The position numbers were made by a program, and so were the translations under genes. Positions 30,006 to 41,600 of a DNA stretch of 64,000 bases are shown here, one piece after another (the stretch's first letter is position 1; each line of letters starts with the position of its first letter). Origin of the DNA: Mya arenaria (taxonomy: Eukaryota > Mollusca > Bivalvia > Myida > Myidae); assembly GCF_026914265.1 (NCBI RefSeq), contig NC_069124.1, forward strand, positions 89,308,628 to 89,372,627, read 5' to 3'. The notes beneath the pieces are model-generated. The model saw only the letters and a program-made list of their open reading frames with translations. It was not told the origin of the DNA and searched no databases.

Positions 30006-30374
30006 TTATGTTATCCTAAGTCTTAGAAACGCAAATCTCAGTACGTTTTGCTTAAACTGTTCTCTTGCGCTTTGCTTGATTCTGGCCAGATAATCTTTTC
30101 CTTCTGAGTTACCCAATCTTTTGTAGTAACGTTTAATGTTTCTTCTATTCATTTTTCGTGCCGGGTGGTTTATCCAACAAGCAGGACAAAAGCCGTTGTA
30201 TTTATCAAAACAGCTTGGACACGCGGAATGTTCGAATGCACATTGTTTCATAACGAGCAAGCGATAGTCAATGTTACTGTAGCCACCGCACCAATGGCAA
30301 GCTCTGAAACGTTTTCCGAGTCTCTTATCATACGAAATACATTTTGAGTTTTTTTTACCGTTGTTGTGAGCCAT
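30006..30374 (-). CDS. Short RING-like zinc-finger protein C, 122 aa
   Basis: ATG at 30374. The RING-like core is CHWCGGYSNID, then CAFEHSACPSC, then CPAC, in C3HC4-like order, preceded by SYDKRLGKRFR. A basic helical tail (RRNIKRYYKRLG...) follows. Paralogue of the protein at 31556-31969, which shares about two-thirds of the residues over the core. Predicted E3-ligase-like or nucleic-acid-binding regulator. Confidence 0.8.
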   Translation of the reverse strand: MAHNNGKKNSKCISYDKRLGKRFRACHWCGGYSNIDYRLLVMKQCAFEHSACPSCFDKYNGFCPACWINHPARKMNRRNIKRYYKRLGNSEGKDYLARIKQSAREQFKQNVLRFAFLRLRIT

Positions 30375-30670
30375 ACTTTATTTAAAAGGTTCAAAAATAT
30401 TTCACTAATATAGTGTCAAGTCAATTTCATTCAGTTTATGTAATTCAAATGTTTTGACAACAGTAACATGGCAAGTCTTAACCGTTGGTGACACAATAAA
30501 CTATTGTCTATATTTGCTGCGTTTACCACATTTACGAAAACACAAGACAAAGAATATTTCATTTTTTCATGTTTATTTTACAATTGAATCGTTATCTACA
30601 AAAACTTGAAACATCATAACACACTAAATGTCTCCAAAGTCCTGATACTCAGAGTCCCCAGGTTCATTGT

Positions 30671-31477
30671 TCATAAGTACGGTTTTATCGTTTCCCACAT
30701 ATAGCCTATGTGCTTCAACAGAAAATCGTCTAGAATTTCAGGTTCAGCATAATCGTTTGAACTGTGTCTCAGTGCTATCCACGCTTCATCCGTCTCACAA
30801 TACTTGATCTCTCTGTATTTTTCAACGCACCTCCTGATCTGGTCTGCCTCATATTTTGACTCCTGAATAGTGTATATTTGTTCAAGTATTTTCGCAACTT
30901 TATCATGATCCAAAGGGGAAGCCGGCGAAGAATTTTCAAGATCATCGCTAAAATTCCCATTCTCGATATCGTCATCATCTGAAAGGACAAGATCCATACA
31001 GTCATTGTCCTTGTCAAACATACCAACTCTCATCGATTCGGTTTGCTGGGGGGAGGTATTGCTGTATTCTATTTTCTGTCTTTTTACAATGTTATCCATC
31101 TCACCATTTTCCACTTTTCTTTTCATTCCCGCATTGGAACTGGAATCGTTTAAATCCATCTGCGGTTTGAACATTTCATAATAATTCATGAACATTTCCT
31201 TATCCAACATATCAACACTCATCGATTCGGTTTGTTGCGGTAAGGTATTGCTGTTGTCTGATTTCTGTGTTTTTACGGTGTTAGCCAGCTCATCCCTCTC
31301 ACAGTTCATGGCATTGGAATCATTCAAATCCATCTTCTGTCTGTACAATTTACAGTCGTCGCACTGGCAGTCCTCAACTTCGTAAAACTTACAGTCATAA
31401 TAATTCAATCTGAAAAACTTACAGTCGTCACACTGGCAGTTGTTTGTCATGATCTCTTTGCAGTTTGGTTTTGCCAT
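30671..31477 (-). CDS. Acidic protein with internal duplication and Cys-pair repeats, 268 aa
   Basis: I choose the ATG at 31477 because TATAAAAG lies about 55-60 bp upstream (31538-31531); the frame opens a little earlier at a TTG. The N-terminus carries repeated CQCDDCK motifs (CQCDDCKFF, CQCDDCKLY). Two diverged copies of a ~50-residue block follow, each with QMDLNDS-like and S-LPQQTESM-V-M-DK-like sequence. The second adds KRKVE...KRQK, a likely nuclear signal. An acidic run (LSDDDDIENGNFSDD) leads to a helical C-terminal domain ending MWETIKPYL. Probably a nuclear regulator; family unknown. Confidence 0.7.
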   Translation of the reverse strand: MAKPNCKEIMTNNCQCDDCKFFRLNYYDCKFYEVEDCQCDDCKLYRQKMDLNDSNAMNCERDELANTVKTQKSDNSNTLPQQTESMSVDMLDKEMFMNYYEMFKPQMDLNDSSSNAGMKRKVENGEMDNIVKRQKIEYSNTSPQQTESMRVGMFDKDNDCMDLVLSDDDDIENGNFSDDLENSSPASPLDHDKVAKILEQIYTIQESKYEADQIRRCVEKYREIKYCETDEAWIALRHSSNDYAEPEILDDFLLKHIGYMWETIKPYL

Positions 31478-31530
31478 GATCTCTTTGCAGTTTGGCTTTG
31501 CAGTCTTTTGCAATGTTTTGCAGTCTTTTG

Positions 31531-31538
31531 CTTTTATA
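31531..31538 (-). promoter_or_regulatory. TATA box of the acidic protein gene
   Basis: Minus-strand TATAAAAG, 54-61 bp before the ATG at 31477. Confidence 0.6.
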
Positions 31539-31555
31539 CCAATTAGAGCTTTGCA

Positions 31556-31969
31556 TTACAAAAAGGCGAACATCAACACGTCACTTTTGAACTTTTCCCT
31601 TGTGCTTTTCTTAATGGTGGCGAGGTAATCATGCCTCATCTCTCTCAATAACCAGTCGTTAGTTTCTATTTTACCCAATTTCTTGTAGTATCGTTTCCTT
31701 TCCTTAATGTGTGCTAACGCAACTGGATGGTTCAACCAACAAGCAGGACAAGAGCCATTGTATTTATCGAAACAGCTTGGACACGCGGAATGTTCGAACA
31801 CACAGTTTTTCATAACGAGTAGGAGATAGTCAATGTTACTGTATCCACCACACCACTCACAACATCGAAAACGTTTTCCGAATCTCTTATCATACGAATA
31901 TTTTGACGTGTTTAACATGTTTGATATGTTTGACATGTTTGGATCTGTATCGGCTGTATCGGCTGTCAT
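31556..31969 (-). CDS. Short RING-like zinc-finger protein D, 137 aa
   Basis: I choose the ATG at 31969 (MTADTADTDPNMSN); the frame is open upstream to 32137 but includes the G-run translation and is unlikely coding. The core CEWCGGYSNID, CVFEHSACPSCFDKYNG, CPACWLNHP matches the paralogue at 30006 closely. The basic tail KRYYKKLG and the end DVLMFAFL also correspond. The pair brackets the acidic protein gene, recalling the RING A/B pair that brackets the gene at 15421. Confidence 0.78.
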   Translation of the reverse strand: MTADTADTDPNMSNISNMLNTSKYSYDKRFGKRFRCCEWCGGYSNIDYLLLVMKNCVFEHSACPSCFDKYNGSCPACWLNHPVALAHIKERKRYYKKLGKIETNDWLLREMRHDYLATIKKSTREKFKSDVLMFAFL

Positions 31970-32055
31970 AATGTATGTTTGTGTGTTTGTATGTGTGCAT
32001 GAGTTCTTTGTAGCCACCACAAATAATGGAATACAGAAAACGGGGGTGAAAATAA

Positions 32056-32088
32056 GGGGGGGGGGATTTTCAACAAGGGGGGGGGGGG
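32056..32088 (+). repeat. G10 and G12 runs
   Basis: Runs of ten (32056-32065) and twelve (32077-32088) G residues within 35 bp, able to form G-quadruplexes and prone to assembly-length errors. They lie upstream of the RING-like gene D. Confidence 0.85.
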
Positions 32089-32164
32089 CCTTTTCTATCA
32101 GCCTATTTCCCCAAGTCCATTCCATTTCCATTTTCATTTTTCAAACATCAAAACAAAACTTCCC

Positions 32165-32300
32165 AGTTTGCTATAAAGTATGGACATAATATAATGATAT
32201 TTGCACATAATATAATAAAGTATGGACATAATATAATGATATTTGCACATAATATAATAAAGTATGCACATAACATAATAAAATGTCTACATGCTATAAA
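32165..32300. repeat. AT-rich ~42-bp tandem repeat
   Basis: AAGTATGGACATAATATAAT followed by GATATTTGCACATAATATAA occurs twice in tandem, with a decayed third copy. Confidence 0.75.
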
Positions 32301-32487
32301 GATGTATCCGCATTATATAATAAAAACTGTCATACTATAAGTACAGAACCACAACATATAAAGATAAACTGACATAACATAACTATGTTTGTACACCATG
32401 TAAAGCACGTGGTACATAATGTAATAAGAAACAAACACAATAATAAAGTTTTTGGACTACGAAAGACAGTGCCGGCGTTCCATAAAC

Positions 32488-34415
32488 ACAGTTGGACTTA
32501 GTTTATGTACACAGTTGGACTTAGTTTATGTACACAGTTGGACTTAGGTTATGTACACAGTTGGACTTAGTTTATGTACACAGTTGGACTTAGGTTATGT
32601 ACACAGTTGGACTTAGTTTATGTACACAGTTGGACTTAGGTTATGTACACAGTTGGACTTAGTTTATGTACACAGTTGGACTTAGTTTATGTACACAGTT
32701 GGACTTAGTTTATGTACACAGTTGGACTTAGGTTATGTACACAGTTGGACTTAGTTTATGTACACAGTTGGACTTAGTTTATGTACACAGTTGGACTTAG
32801 TTTATGTACACAGTTGGACTTAGTTTATGTACACAGTTGGACTTAGTTTATGTACACAGTTGGACTTAGGTTATGTACACAGTTGGACTTAGGTTATGTA
32901 CACAGTTGGACTTAGTTTATGTACACAGTTGGACTTAGTTTATGTACACAGTTGGACTTAGTTTATGTACACAGTTGGACTTAGGTTATGTACACAGTTG
33001 GACTTAGTTTATGTACACAGTTGGACTTAGTTTATGTACACAGTTGGACTTAGTTTATGTACACAGTTGGACTTAGGTTATGTACACAGTTGGACTTAGT
33101 TTATGTACACAGTTGGACTTAGGTTATGTACACAGTTGGACTTAGTTTATGTACACAGTTGGACTTAGTTTATGTACACAGTTGGACTTAGTTTATGTAC
33201 ACAGTTGGACTTAGTTTATGTACACAGTTGGACTTAGGTTATGTACACAGTTGGACTTAGTTTATGTACACAGTTGGACTTAGTTTATGTACACAGTTGG
33301 ACTTAGTTTATGTACACAGTTGGACTTAGTTTATGTACACAGTTGGACTTAGGTTATGTACACAGTTGGACTAAGTTTATGTACACAGTTGGACTTAGTT
33401 TATGTACACAGTTGGACTTAGGTTATGTACACAGTTGGACTTAGGTTATGTACACAGTTGGACTTAGTTTATGTACACAGTTGGACTTAGGTTATGTACA
33501 CAGTTGGACTTAGTTTATGTACACAGTTGGACTTAGGTTAGGTACACAGTTGGACTTAGTTTATGTACACAGTTGGACTTAGTTTATGTACACAGTTGGA
33601 CTTAGTTTATGTACACAGTTGGACTTAGTTTATGTACACAGTTGGACTTAGGTTATGTACACAGTTGGACTTAGTTTATGTACACAGTTGGACTTAGGTT
33701 ATGTACACAGTTGGACTTAGGTTATGTACACAGTTGGACTTAGTTTATGTACACAGTTGGACTTAGTTTATGTACACAGTTGGACTTAGTTTATGTACAC
33801 AGTTGGACTTAGGTTATGTACACAGTTGGACTAAGTTTATGTACACAGTTGGACTTAGTTTATGTACACAGTTGGACTTAGTTTATGTACACAGTTGGAC
33901 TTAGGTTATGTACACAGTTGGACTTAGGTTATGTACACAGTTGGACTTAGGTTATGTACACAGTTGGACTTAGTTTATGTACACAGTTGGACTTAGGTTA
34001 TGTACACAGTTGGACTTAGTTTATGTACACAGTTGGACTTAGTTTATGTACACAGTTGGACTTAGGTTATGTACACAGTTGGACTTAGTTTATGTACACA
34101 GTTGGACTTAGTTTATGTACACAGTTGGACTTAGTTTATGTACACAGTTGGACTTAGTTTATGTACACAGTTGGACTTAGGTTATGTACACAGTTGGACT
34201 AAGTTTATGTACACAGTTGGACTTAGTTTATGTACACAGTTGGACTTAGGTTATGTACACAGTTGGACTTAGTTTATGTACACAGTTGGACTTAGTTTAT
34301 GTACACAGTTGGACTTAGTTTATGTACACAGTTGGACTTAGGTTATGTACACAGTTGGACTTAGTTTATGTACACAGTTGGACTTAGGTTATGTACACAG
34401 TTGGACTAAGTTTAT
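32488..34415. repeat. 23-bp satellite, about 84 copies
   Basis: The unit ACAGTTGGACTTAGTTTATGTAC is repeated almost without error for 1,928 bp. Units differ mainly at one position (TTAGTTT or TTAGGTT), with rare CTAAGTTT units near 33368, 33828, 34196 and 34403. There are no stable ORFs. Confidence 0.97.
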
Positions 34416-36128
34416 AAGTTTTATTATAGCTAATAACAAAAAAAGACAATGAAATGTCGAAAACCTAAGGAAAACAGTCCACAAATAATATTTGTACACT
34501 TTAAATATCATTGTAAACAGGAAATATTAAAATTGAGCCACTCCTGACCACTAAGCATTTGGTCGTCATGCATCGTCGATGTTGCTTATAACTGAGCGTT
34601 AATTATTAAATATAAACAATACAAATAATTTCAATTTAAAAAGAACTGTTCAGCATGTGTCCATTCTTCCTGGGTTCGAGCTTAAAACTAGTTTTTATAT
34701 GTGTTTGATTTTGTAGACACAATGTCTTGGTGATTTCTTTAATTACATATTGTCAAAAAAGGATACTTTCTCATAAATCGAGCTTTTATAGTATTTCCAC
34801 CAACTGAAAAGGTTTTGCAGCATTGTGAGAAATTGCCATAAATGTGTTACTGTAAACTGTATTCGGGCTTTTGACCTTTCGGCTTGCATTCGATACATCA
34901 AATCTTAATTGAGGGGAATCAGTAAAGTGTACGTTCTCCAAGGAAAGCTTGCTCTCATTATTCTCAGTGATGTGTGTCTCAAACTTGTTCCTGTTTGCTT
35001 GTTTAACCAAATAATTCTTCTCAGACACGAAAAGCATTCATCAATCACTTTTTAATTGGATTACTAATAACTTCTCAATGACACCTTATACGCGTTTCCA
35101 AATGAATCGACTCTCACAGCTCAAAGGAATGCCGACACTGTTAATGATGTGTTTCCGGTACCAAGCCCGCTGTCTCCAAAGCTCTTATAGTATTTGGAAT
35201 GATAGGCCATACGTTCTTGAGATGAATCTATATTTGAACTTCAACTCATAGCTGCGCGACGCACAACCCCAACACTGCTACAGTTAAATCAATGTGCGCG
35301 TCTTCCAATGGTAGAGGTATGCGAACTGCGTCTTCCGGGAAAGTTGACTAACATAATCTCGTTTAAATGTTATGCATAATGCAAGGTAGACAACTTTTCT
35401 TCCAATGATATCGCAAATTACAATCAAATACTCTTCAATAACCTTTATTGACAATTGTTTTCACAAGCGGGTGGTCTTTATAGTGACTAGGCGGACCGAG
35501 TTAAATTTGACCTGTCGCCGAGTACCTTTGCATTCGGAGCTCCTCGGCCATTTTTTTCAAAAACAACCTCGGATGTATGCCGGTACATCAGTTGAAGTAG
35601 TTCGTAAATTTTTGAATAATATCATTAATTAAATGTAGTGTTTAAGAGTTGTATATATTGATATCAGTTTAAATTGATTGCCAGTGAAGTGTTTTATTGC
35701 AAACATAATAAAGATTCCCAAGAGTTAAGTCATAAAGTTTAACTGCTCAATAAGATTACTACGCGATCTATTTGCAGCGGACTTAAACGTTCCACTTTTT
35801 GAGTATGTAAACCGTCCAAATACATCCTAGGTTGTTTTCGATAAAATGGCCGAGGAGTTCCGAATGAGTACCTTTGCTACGGGAAAACATTAGTAGATGT
35901 GTTTGTGCATATTTCCGAATTGGTACCTCGCGGAAACAATGAAACTGCTTCATTAATTATTCATAACTATGAGACTTTCCTAGTCAAATCGCCCATGGTA
36001 CACAACGAAGCACAGCGCAGTAGTATATCGGGGGTATCTGACGATGGTTAATGGGTGTGTGGGGGGATGTGTGTGCTTTTTGACCAAACCAAAGATAGAT
36101 GTTGTCAGTTTCCGTCACTCTGATTCAG
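34416..36128. other. No gene seen; one inverted pair
   Basis: Non-coding sequence. An inverted pair (GGAGCTCCTCGGCCATTTTTT near 35537 and AAAATGGCCGAGGAGTTCC near 35843) with about 55-bp arms suggests another decayed foldback element around 35510-35880. Confidence 0.5.
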
Positions 36129-36607
36129 TGTGTGTATACCACGTGACAAATTGCGTTATAAATGCTACGTCGGAAGGCAACATTGTGCATCGAATGAAGA
36201 CTTTAAACAAAAATATCTTCACTTTTTCTTCACAATTTTAAATCAAACGTTGCGCAGTCTACGCCGCTTATGGTGCCCCGCCTTCGGGCTTTTACCAGAG
36301 ATTGGTTGAGAGTTTAGTTTCTTTACACACTTCGACAAACCTTTTCACAGTTCGGCCGTATGACGGAGCACTGTCAAAACCTTATTTTGAAATAGGTTTG
36401 TCGAAGTGTTTGATGAATCTAATCACCTTATCAAACTCCGGTAATAAAACGAAGGCGGTGCTCTTAAAGCGGCATAGACTGCCCTTTGTTTCATTTAAAA
36501 TGGTGTAGTAAAAGAAAAGTTATCTTTGTTTTAAGTTTTCATTTTAAGCAAAATATTGCCTTCCGACGTAGCATATATGACGTAATTTATCACGTGGTAT
36601 ACACACA
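36129..36607. mobile_element. 479-bp foldback element
   Basis: Left end TGTGTGTATACCACGTGACA and right end ATCACGTGGTATACACACA are inverted. The inversion continues inward through GCTACGTCGGAAGGCAA / TTGCCTTCCGACGTAGC, CGCCGCTTATGGTGCCCCGC / GCGGTGCTCTTAAAGCGGCA and ACACTTCGACAAACCT / AGGTTTGTCGAAGTGT. The whole element can fold into one long imperfect hairpin around ~36360. No coding capacity, so a non-autonomous MITE/foldback type. Confidence 0.85.
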
Positions 36608-37159
36608 TTGTGATTGGTAGATGCTAATCAGTGAGTGAATTTTATGAAAAATGTCTTGATGCGAGCTATAAAGGACCCTAGCTTAAATAGGTATACCGCT
36701 TCTGAACTTATACATTGTCGTCCCGACCCGCGACTTTCTCAAGTATGATTTTAATTGTAACTGTAATATTTAGTTTAATATGTAAATCATAATACAATAG
36801 TGCAACCACTACGGTTTGAATCGGGACGTTTGATTTTTAATTGAATCTGGTATCTCGTTACTGTAGCTGAATCGATACAAGCCGGACTAGTATGAGGAAA
36901 TACATTTTCAGTACATTTAGCAGGTACAATACGATCAAAGGCGCTTCTTGACGCAGTTACTACTCAATAATTCAAATCAAGGCAATATGAAATTTTATTA
37001 ACCCAGAATCATATAATATATAGCTAGATCGCTTGATCGACTTTTTTGAAAAAATTGTTGAAAATCGCTTGAAATTGATATTTCGTGCACAAAAACATTT
37101 AATTTATCATTGTTTATAAGAAAAAGCATATATTCCTACTTTGAAATAAGATACTATAT

Positions 37160-37290
37160 TAGGCCGCTAGGCCGCTAGGCCGCTAACTTCACGCCGCTAG
37201 GCCGCTAGGCCGCTAGGCCGCTAACTTCACGCCGCTAGGCCGCTAGGCCGCTGACTTCACGCCGCTAGGCCGCTAGGCCGCTAACTTCAC
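37160..37290. repeat. GCCGCTAG compound tandem repeat
   Basis: GGCCGCTA units (9 bp) occur in blocks of two to four, separated by ACTTCAC, and the blocks themselves are repeated four times. Confidence 0.9.
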
Positions 37291-38620
37291 GTACATCAAT
37301 ATTTATAATTTGTTTACTCTTGTCCTTCATTTTTCAAAACAATAAACATATGAGGCTTAAATCTAAAATACTGAGATGAAATTTTAAAATCAAATTTTCT
37401 GAATGCGAAAAAATGAGTACATCCAACAAACTTCTGAAACAGTTTCTAAATGATAAAAGTCTTTAAGATAATAAGAGTTGTGACTACCATAAAATTACTT
37501 ATATTGCATTTCATTTATTTTTTATTCAACTTATATTTCATTCATTTTTATTTAACTTATACACAATGTAATTTAATTAATTCTAGAGACACTCTTAACA
37601 TTACACATTACTAACCGGGCTACCCGGGAATGTATTGTTTTGGGACAAACATCGTAAATTTAGTATGAGATCTTTTGATGTGACATTTATCTGACCCTGA
37701 GGCCCGGTATGTTTTGAGCATACGGGATAGGACAAGTTTTAATTGCTATGCTTAGCATGCACATGTGCTAAAAAGCAGAACCATGTCCCTAATTCACACG
37801 GCATGGTTGTTAAAACGTTTCGTGTGAATTGCGTATTTTCTAGAAATTCAAAAAAACTCAGTCAACTCATAGTATGATGTTTGAAAATTACTAATAAAGT
37901 AAAAGAAGGAACTTATTACAAGCAAAAAGACAGTATTGTCTGGTATCTGGCGATCGTTAATGACGTGGTTTTTCAGACATATTGAAATATAATAACCCCT
38001 ATTATTTATCAATACATAATGACACTGTCATCATTTTTCCAAATACAGGCTTTAATTTCCCCTCCTTTATAATGTAAATTCAGACAATTTTCAGAATGCG
38101 AACACAAAAAAGCAATATCATAATTTGCAAAGTTATCTTTGTAACGCCTTGCCATGTAGCAGTGAAATTCCATGGAATGATTTCATAGCAGATGTTGCTA
38201 ACCGTGTTCGATTCGCGTGGTAACACCTCGTGCTATGTTAGCCTTGATAACAAGAATATCGTTATGGATTGAATGCCCATAGATATTTTTTGGACTGAAC
38301 GGACGTAAATATTCTGAAGTAATTGCACGAGTTCAAAAGAAACAACACAATTCTTACAATAAAACAAACACGAACTTGGTAAAAATGGTATCTTCCATCA
38401 AAGAACAAAGAAACTACAGGGTCAAGTCCACCGGCCTAAAGGTTAACTATGAACTATTAAATAAGGCATACGATCGAAGCCAAGCAGAATCCCGACAATA
38501 ACCACATAGCGGCACAAGATAACATTCACACACAACACTTATATTAAAATATGTCGCCCGCGTGTGTCTAGTTGTCCGTTTTATTTTCAGTTTTGCGCCA
38601 CTAAGCAAACTGTATTTGTT
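37291..38620. other. No gene seen
   Basis: AT-rich non-coding sequence with no long frames. TTTTATTTTCAG ends at about 38590, shortly before the 33-bp array, and would be a good splice acceptor if the array is transcribed. Confidence 0.4.
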
Positions 38621-38621
38621 G

Positions 38622-41600
38622 ACTACCGTCTCAACCTGATAGAGGAGCACGAGGGCTACCGTCTCAACCTGATAGAGGAACACGAGGGCTACCGTCTCAA
38701 CCAGATATTGGAGCACGAGGACTGCCGTCTCGACCTGATACAGGACAACGAGGACTGCCATCTCGACCTGATACAGGAGCACGAGGGCTACCATCTCAAC
38801 CTGATATAGGAGCACGAGGACTGCCGTCTCGACCTGATACAGGAGCACGAGGACTGCCGTCTCAACCTGATAGAGGAGAACGAGGGCTACCATCTCAACC
38901 TGATATAGGAGCACGATGGCTACCGTCTCAGCCTCATAGAGGAGCACGAGGGCTACCGTCCAAACCTGATATAGGAGCACGAGGGCTACCGTCCCAACCT
39001 GATAGAGGAGCACGAGGGCTACCGTCTCAACCTGATAGAGGAGCACGAGGGCTACCGTCTCAACCTGATAGAGGAGCACGAGGCTACCGTCCCAACCTGA
39101 CAGAAGAGCACGAGGGCTACCGTCCAAACCTGAGAGAGGAGCACGAGGGCTACCGTCACCACCTGATATAGGAGCACGATGGCTGCCGTCTCAACCTGAT
39201 AGAGGAGCACCAGGGCTACCATCTCAACCTGATATAGGAGCAAGATGGCTACCGTCTCAACCTGGTAGAGGAGCACGAGGGCTACCGTCCCAACCTGATA
39301 GAGGAGCACGATGGCTACCGTCTCAACAAGGTAAAGGAGCACGAGGGCTACCGTCCCAACCTGGTAGAGGAGCACCAGAGCTACCATCTCAACCTGATAT
39401 AGGAGCAAGATGGCTACCGTCTCAACAAGGTAAAGGAGCACGAGGGCTACCGTCCCAACCTGGTAGAGGAGCAACAGAGCTACCATCTCAACCTGATTTA
39501 GGAGCAAGATGGCTACCGTCTCAACAAGATAAAGGAGCACGAGGGCTAGCGTCTCAACCTGATATAGGAGCACGAGGACTACCGTCTCAACCTGATATAG
39601 GAGCACGAGGGCTACCGTCCCAACCTGTTAGAGGAGCACGAGGGCTACCGTCTCAACAAGGTAAAGGAGCACGAGGGCTACCTTCCCAACCTGATAGAGG
39701 AGCACGAGGGCTACCGTCACCACCTGATATAGGAGCAAGATGGCTACCGTCTCAACCTGATAAAGGAGCACGAGGGCTACCGTCTCAACCTGATATAGGA
39801 GCAAGATGGCTACCGTCCCAACCTGATAGAGGAGCACGAGGGCTACCGTCCCAACCCGATAAAGGAGCACGAGGGCTACCGTCTCAACCTGATATAGGAG
39901 CAAGATGGCTACCGTCTCAACAAGGTAAAGGAGCACGAGGGCTACCGTCCCAACCTGGTATAGGAGCAAGATGGCTACCATCTCAACCTGATAGAGGAGC
40001 ACCAGAGCTACCATCTCAACCTGATAGAGGAGCACGAGGGCTACCGTCTCAACCTGATATAGAAGCAAGATGGCTACCGTCTCAACAAGGTAAACGAGCA
40101 CGAGGGCTACCGTCTCAACCTGTTATAGGAGCAAGATGTCTACCATCTCAACCTGATAGAGGAGCAAGATGGCTACCGTCTCAACAAAGTAAAGGAGCAC
40201 GAGGGTTACCGTCCCAACCTGGTAGAGGAGCACGAGGGCTACCGTCTCAACCTGGTAGAGGAGCACGAGGACTACCGTCTCAACAAGGTAAAGGAGCACG
40301 AGGGCTACCGTCTCAACAAGGTAAAGGAGCACGAGGGCTACCGTCCCAACCTGGTAGAGGAGCACCAGGGCTACCGTCCCAAACTGATAGAGGAGCACCA
40401 GGGCTACCGTCTCAACATGCTATAGGAGCACGAGGGCTACCGTCTCAACCTGATATTGGAGCACGAGGGCTACCGTCCCAATCTGATAGAGGAGCACGAG
40501 GGCTACCATCTCAACCTGATAGAGGAGCACGAGGGCTACCGTCTCAACCTGATATACGAGCACGAGGGCTACCGTCTCAACTGTATAGAGGAACACGAGG
40601 GCTACCGTCTCAGCGAGGTAGAGGAGCACGAGGACTACCGTCTCAACCTGATATAGGAGCACTAGGGCTACTGTCTCAACCTTATAGAGGAACACGAGGG
40701 CTACCGTCTCAACATGATATAGGAGCACGAGGGCTACCGTCTCAACCTTATAGAGTAACACGAGGGCTACCGTCTCAACGAGGTAGAGGAGCACGAGGGC
40801 TACCGTCTCAACCTGATATAGGAGCACGAGGGCTACCGTCTCAACCTAATAGAGGAGCACGAGGACTGCCGTCTCAACCTGATGTAGGAGCATCAGGGCT
40901 ACCGTCTCAACCTTATAGAGGAGCACGAGGGCTACCGTCTCAACATTATAGAGGAACACGAGGTCTACAGTCTCAACCTGATATAGGAGCACGAGGACTG
41001 CCGTCTCAACATTATAGAGGAGCACGAGGGCTACCGTCTCAACGAGGTAGAGGAGCACGAGGGCTACCGTCTCAACGAGGTAGAGGAGCACACGGGCTAC
41101 CGTCTCAACGAGGTAGAGGAGCACGAGGACTGTCGTCTCAATCTGATGTAGGAGCATCACGGCAACCATCTCAACCTGATGTAGGAGCTCCAGGGCTGCC
41201 ATCTAAACCTTATATCGGAGCACGAGGGCTGCCGTCTCAACCTAATATAGGAGCACGAGGGTTACCATCTCAACCTAATATAGGAGCACGATGGCTACAG
41301 TCTCAACCTAATATAGGAGCACGAGGGCTACCGTCTCAACCTTATATAGGAGCACGAGGGCTACCGTCTCAACCTTATATAGGAGCACGAGGGCTGCCGT
41401 CTCAACCTAATATAGGAGCACGAGGGCTACCATCTCAACCTTATATAGGAGCACGAGGGCTACCGTCTCAACCTGGTAGAGGAGCACGATGGCTACCGTC
41501 TCAACCTTATATAGGAGCACGAGGGCTACCGTCTTAACCTAATAAAGGAGCACGAGGGCTACCATCTCAACCTGATATAGGAGCACGATGGCTACCGTCT

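Noticed and set aside
31556-32137. Longer RING-like D protein beginning at 32137
   Set aside because: The extension translates the G runs as poly-proline and is absent in paralogue C.
32488-34415. CRISPR-like array
   Set aside because: Direct 23-bp repeats with no spacers, in a eukaryotic context.
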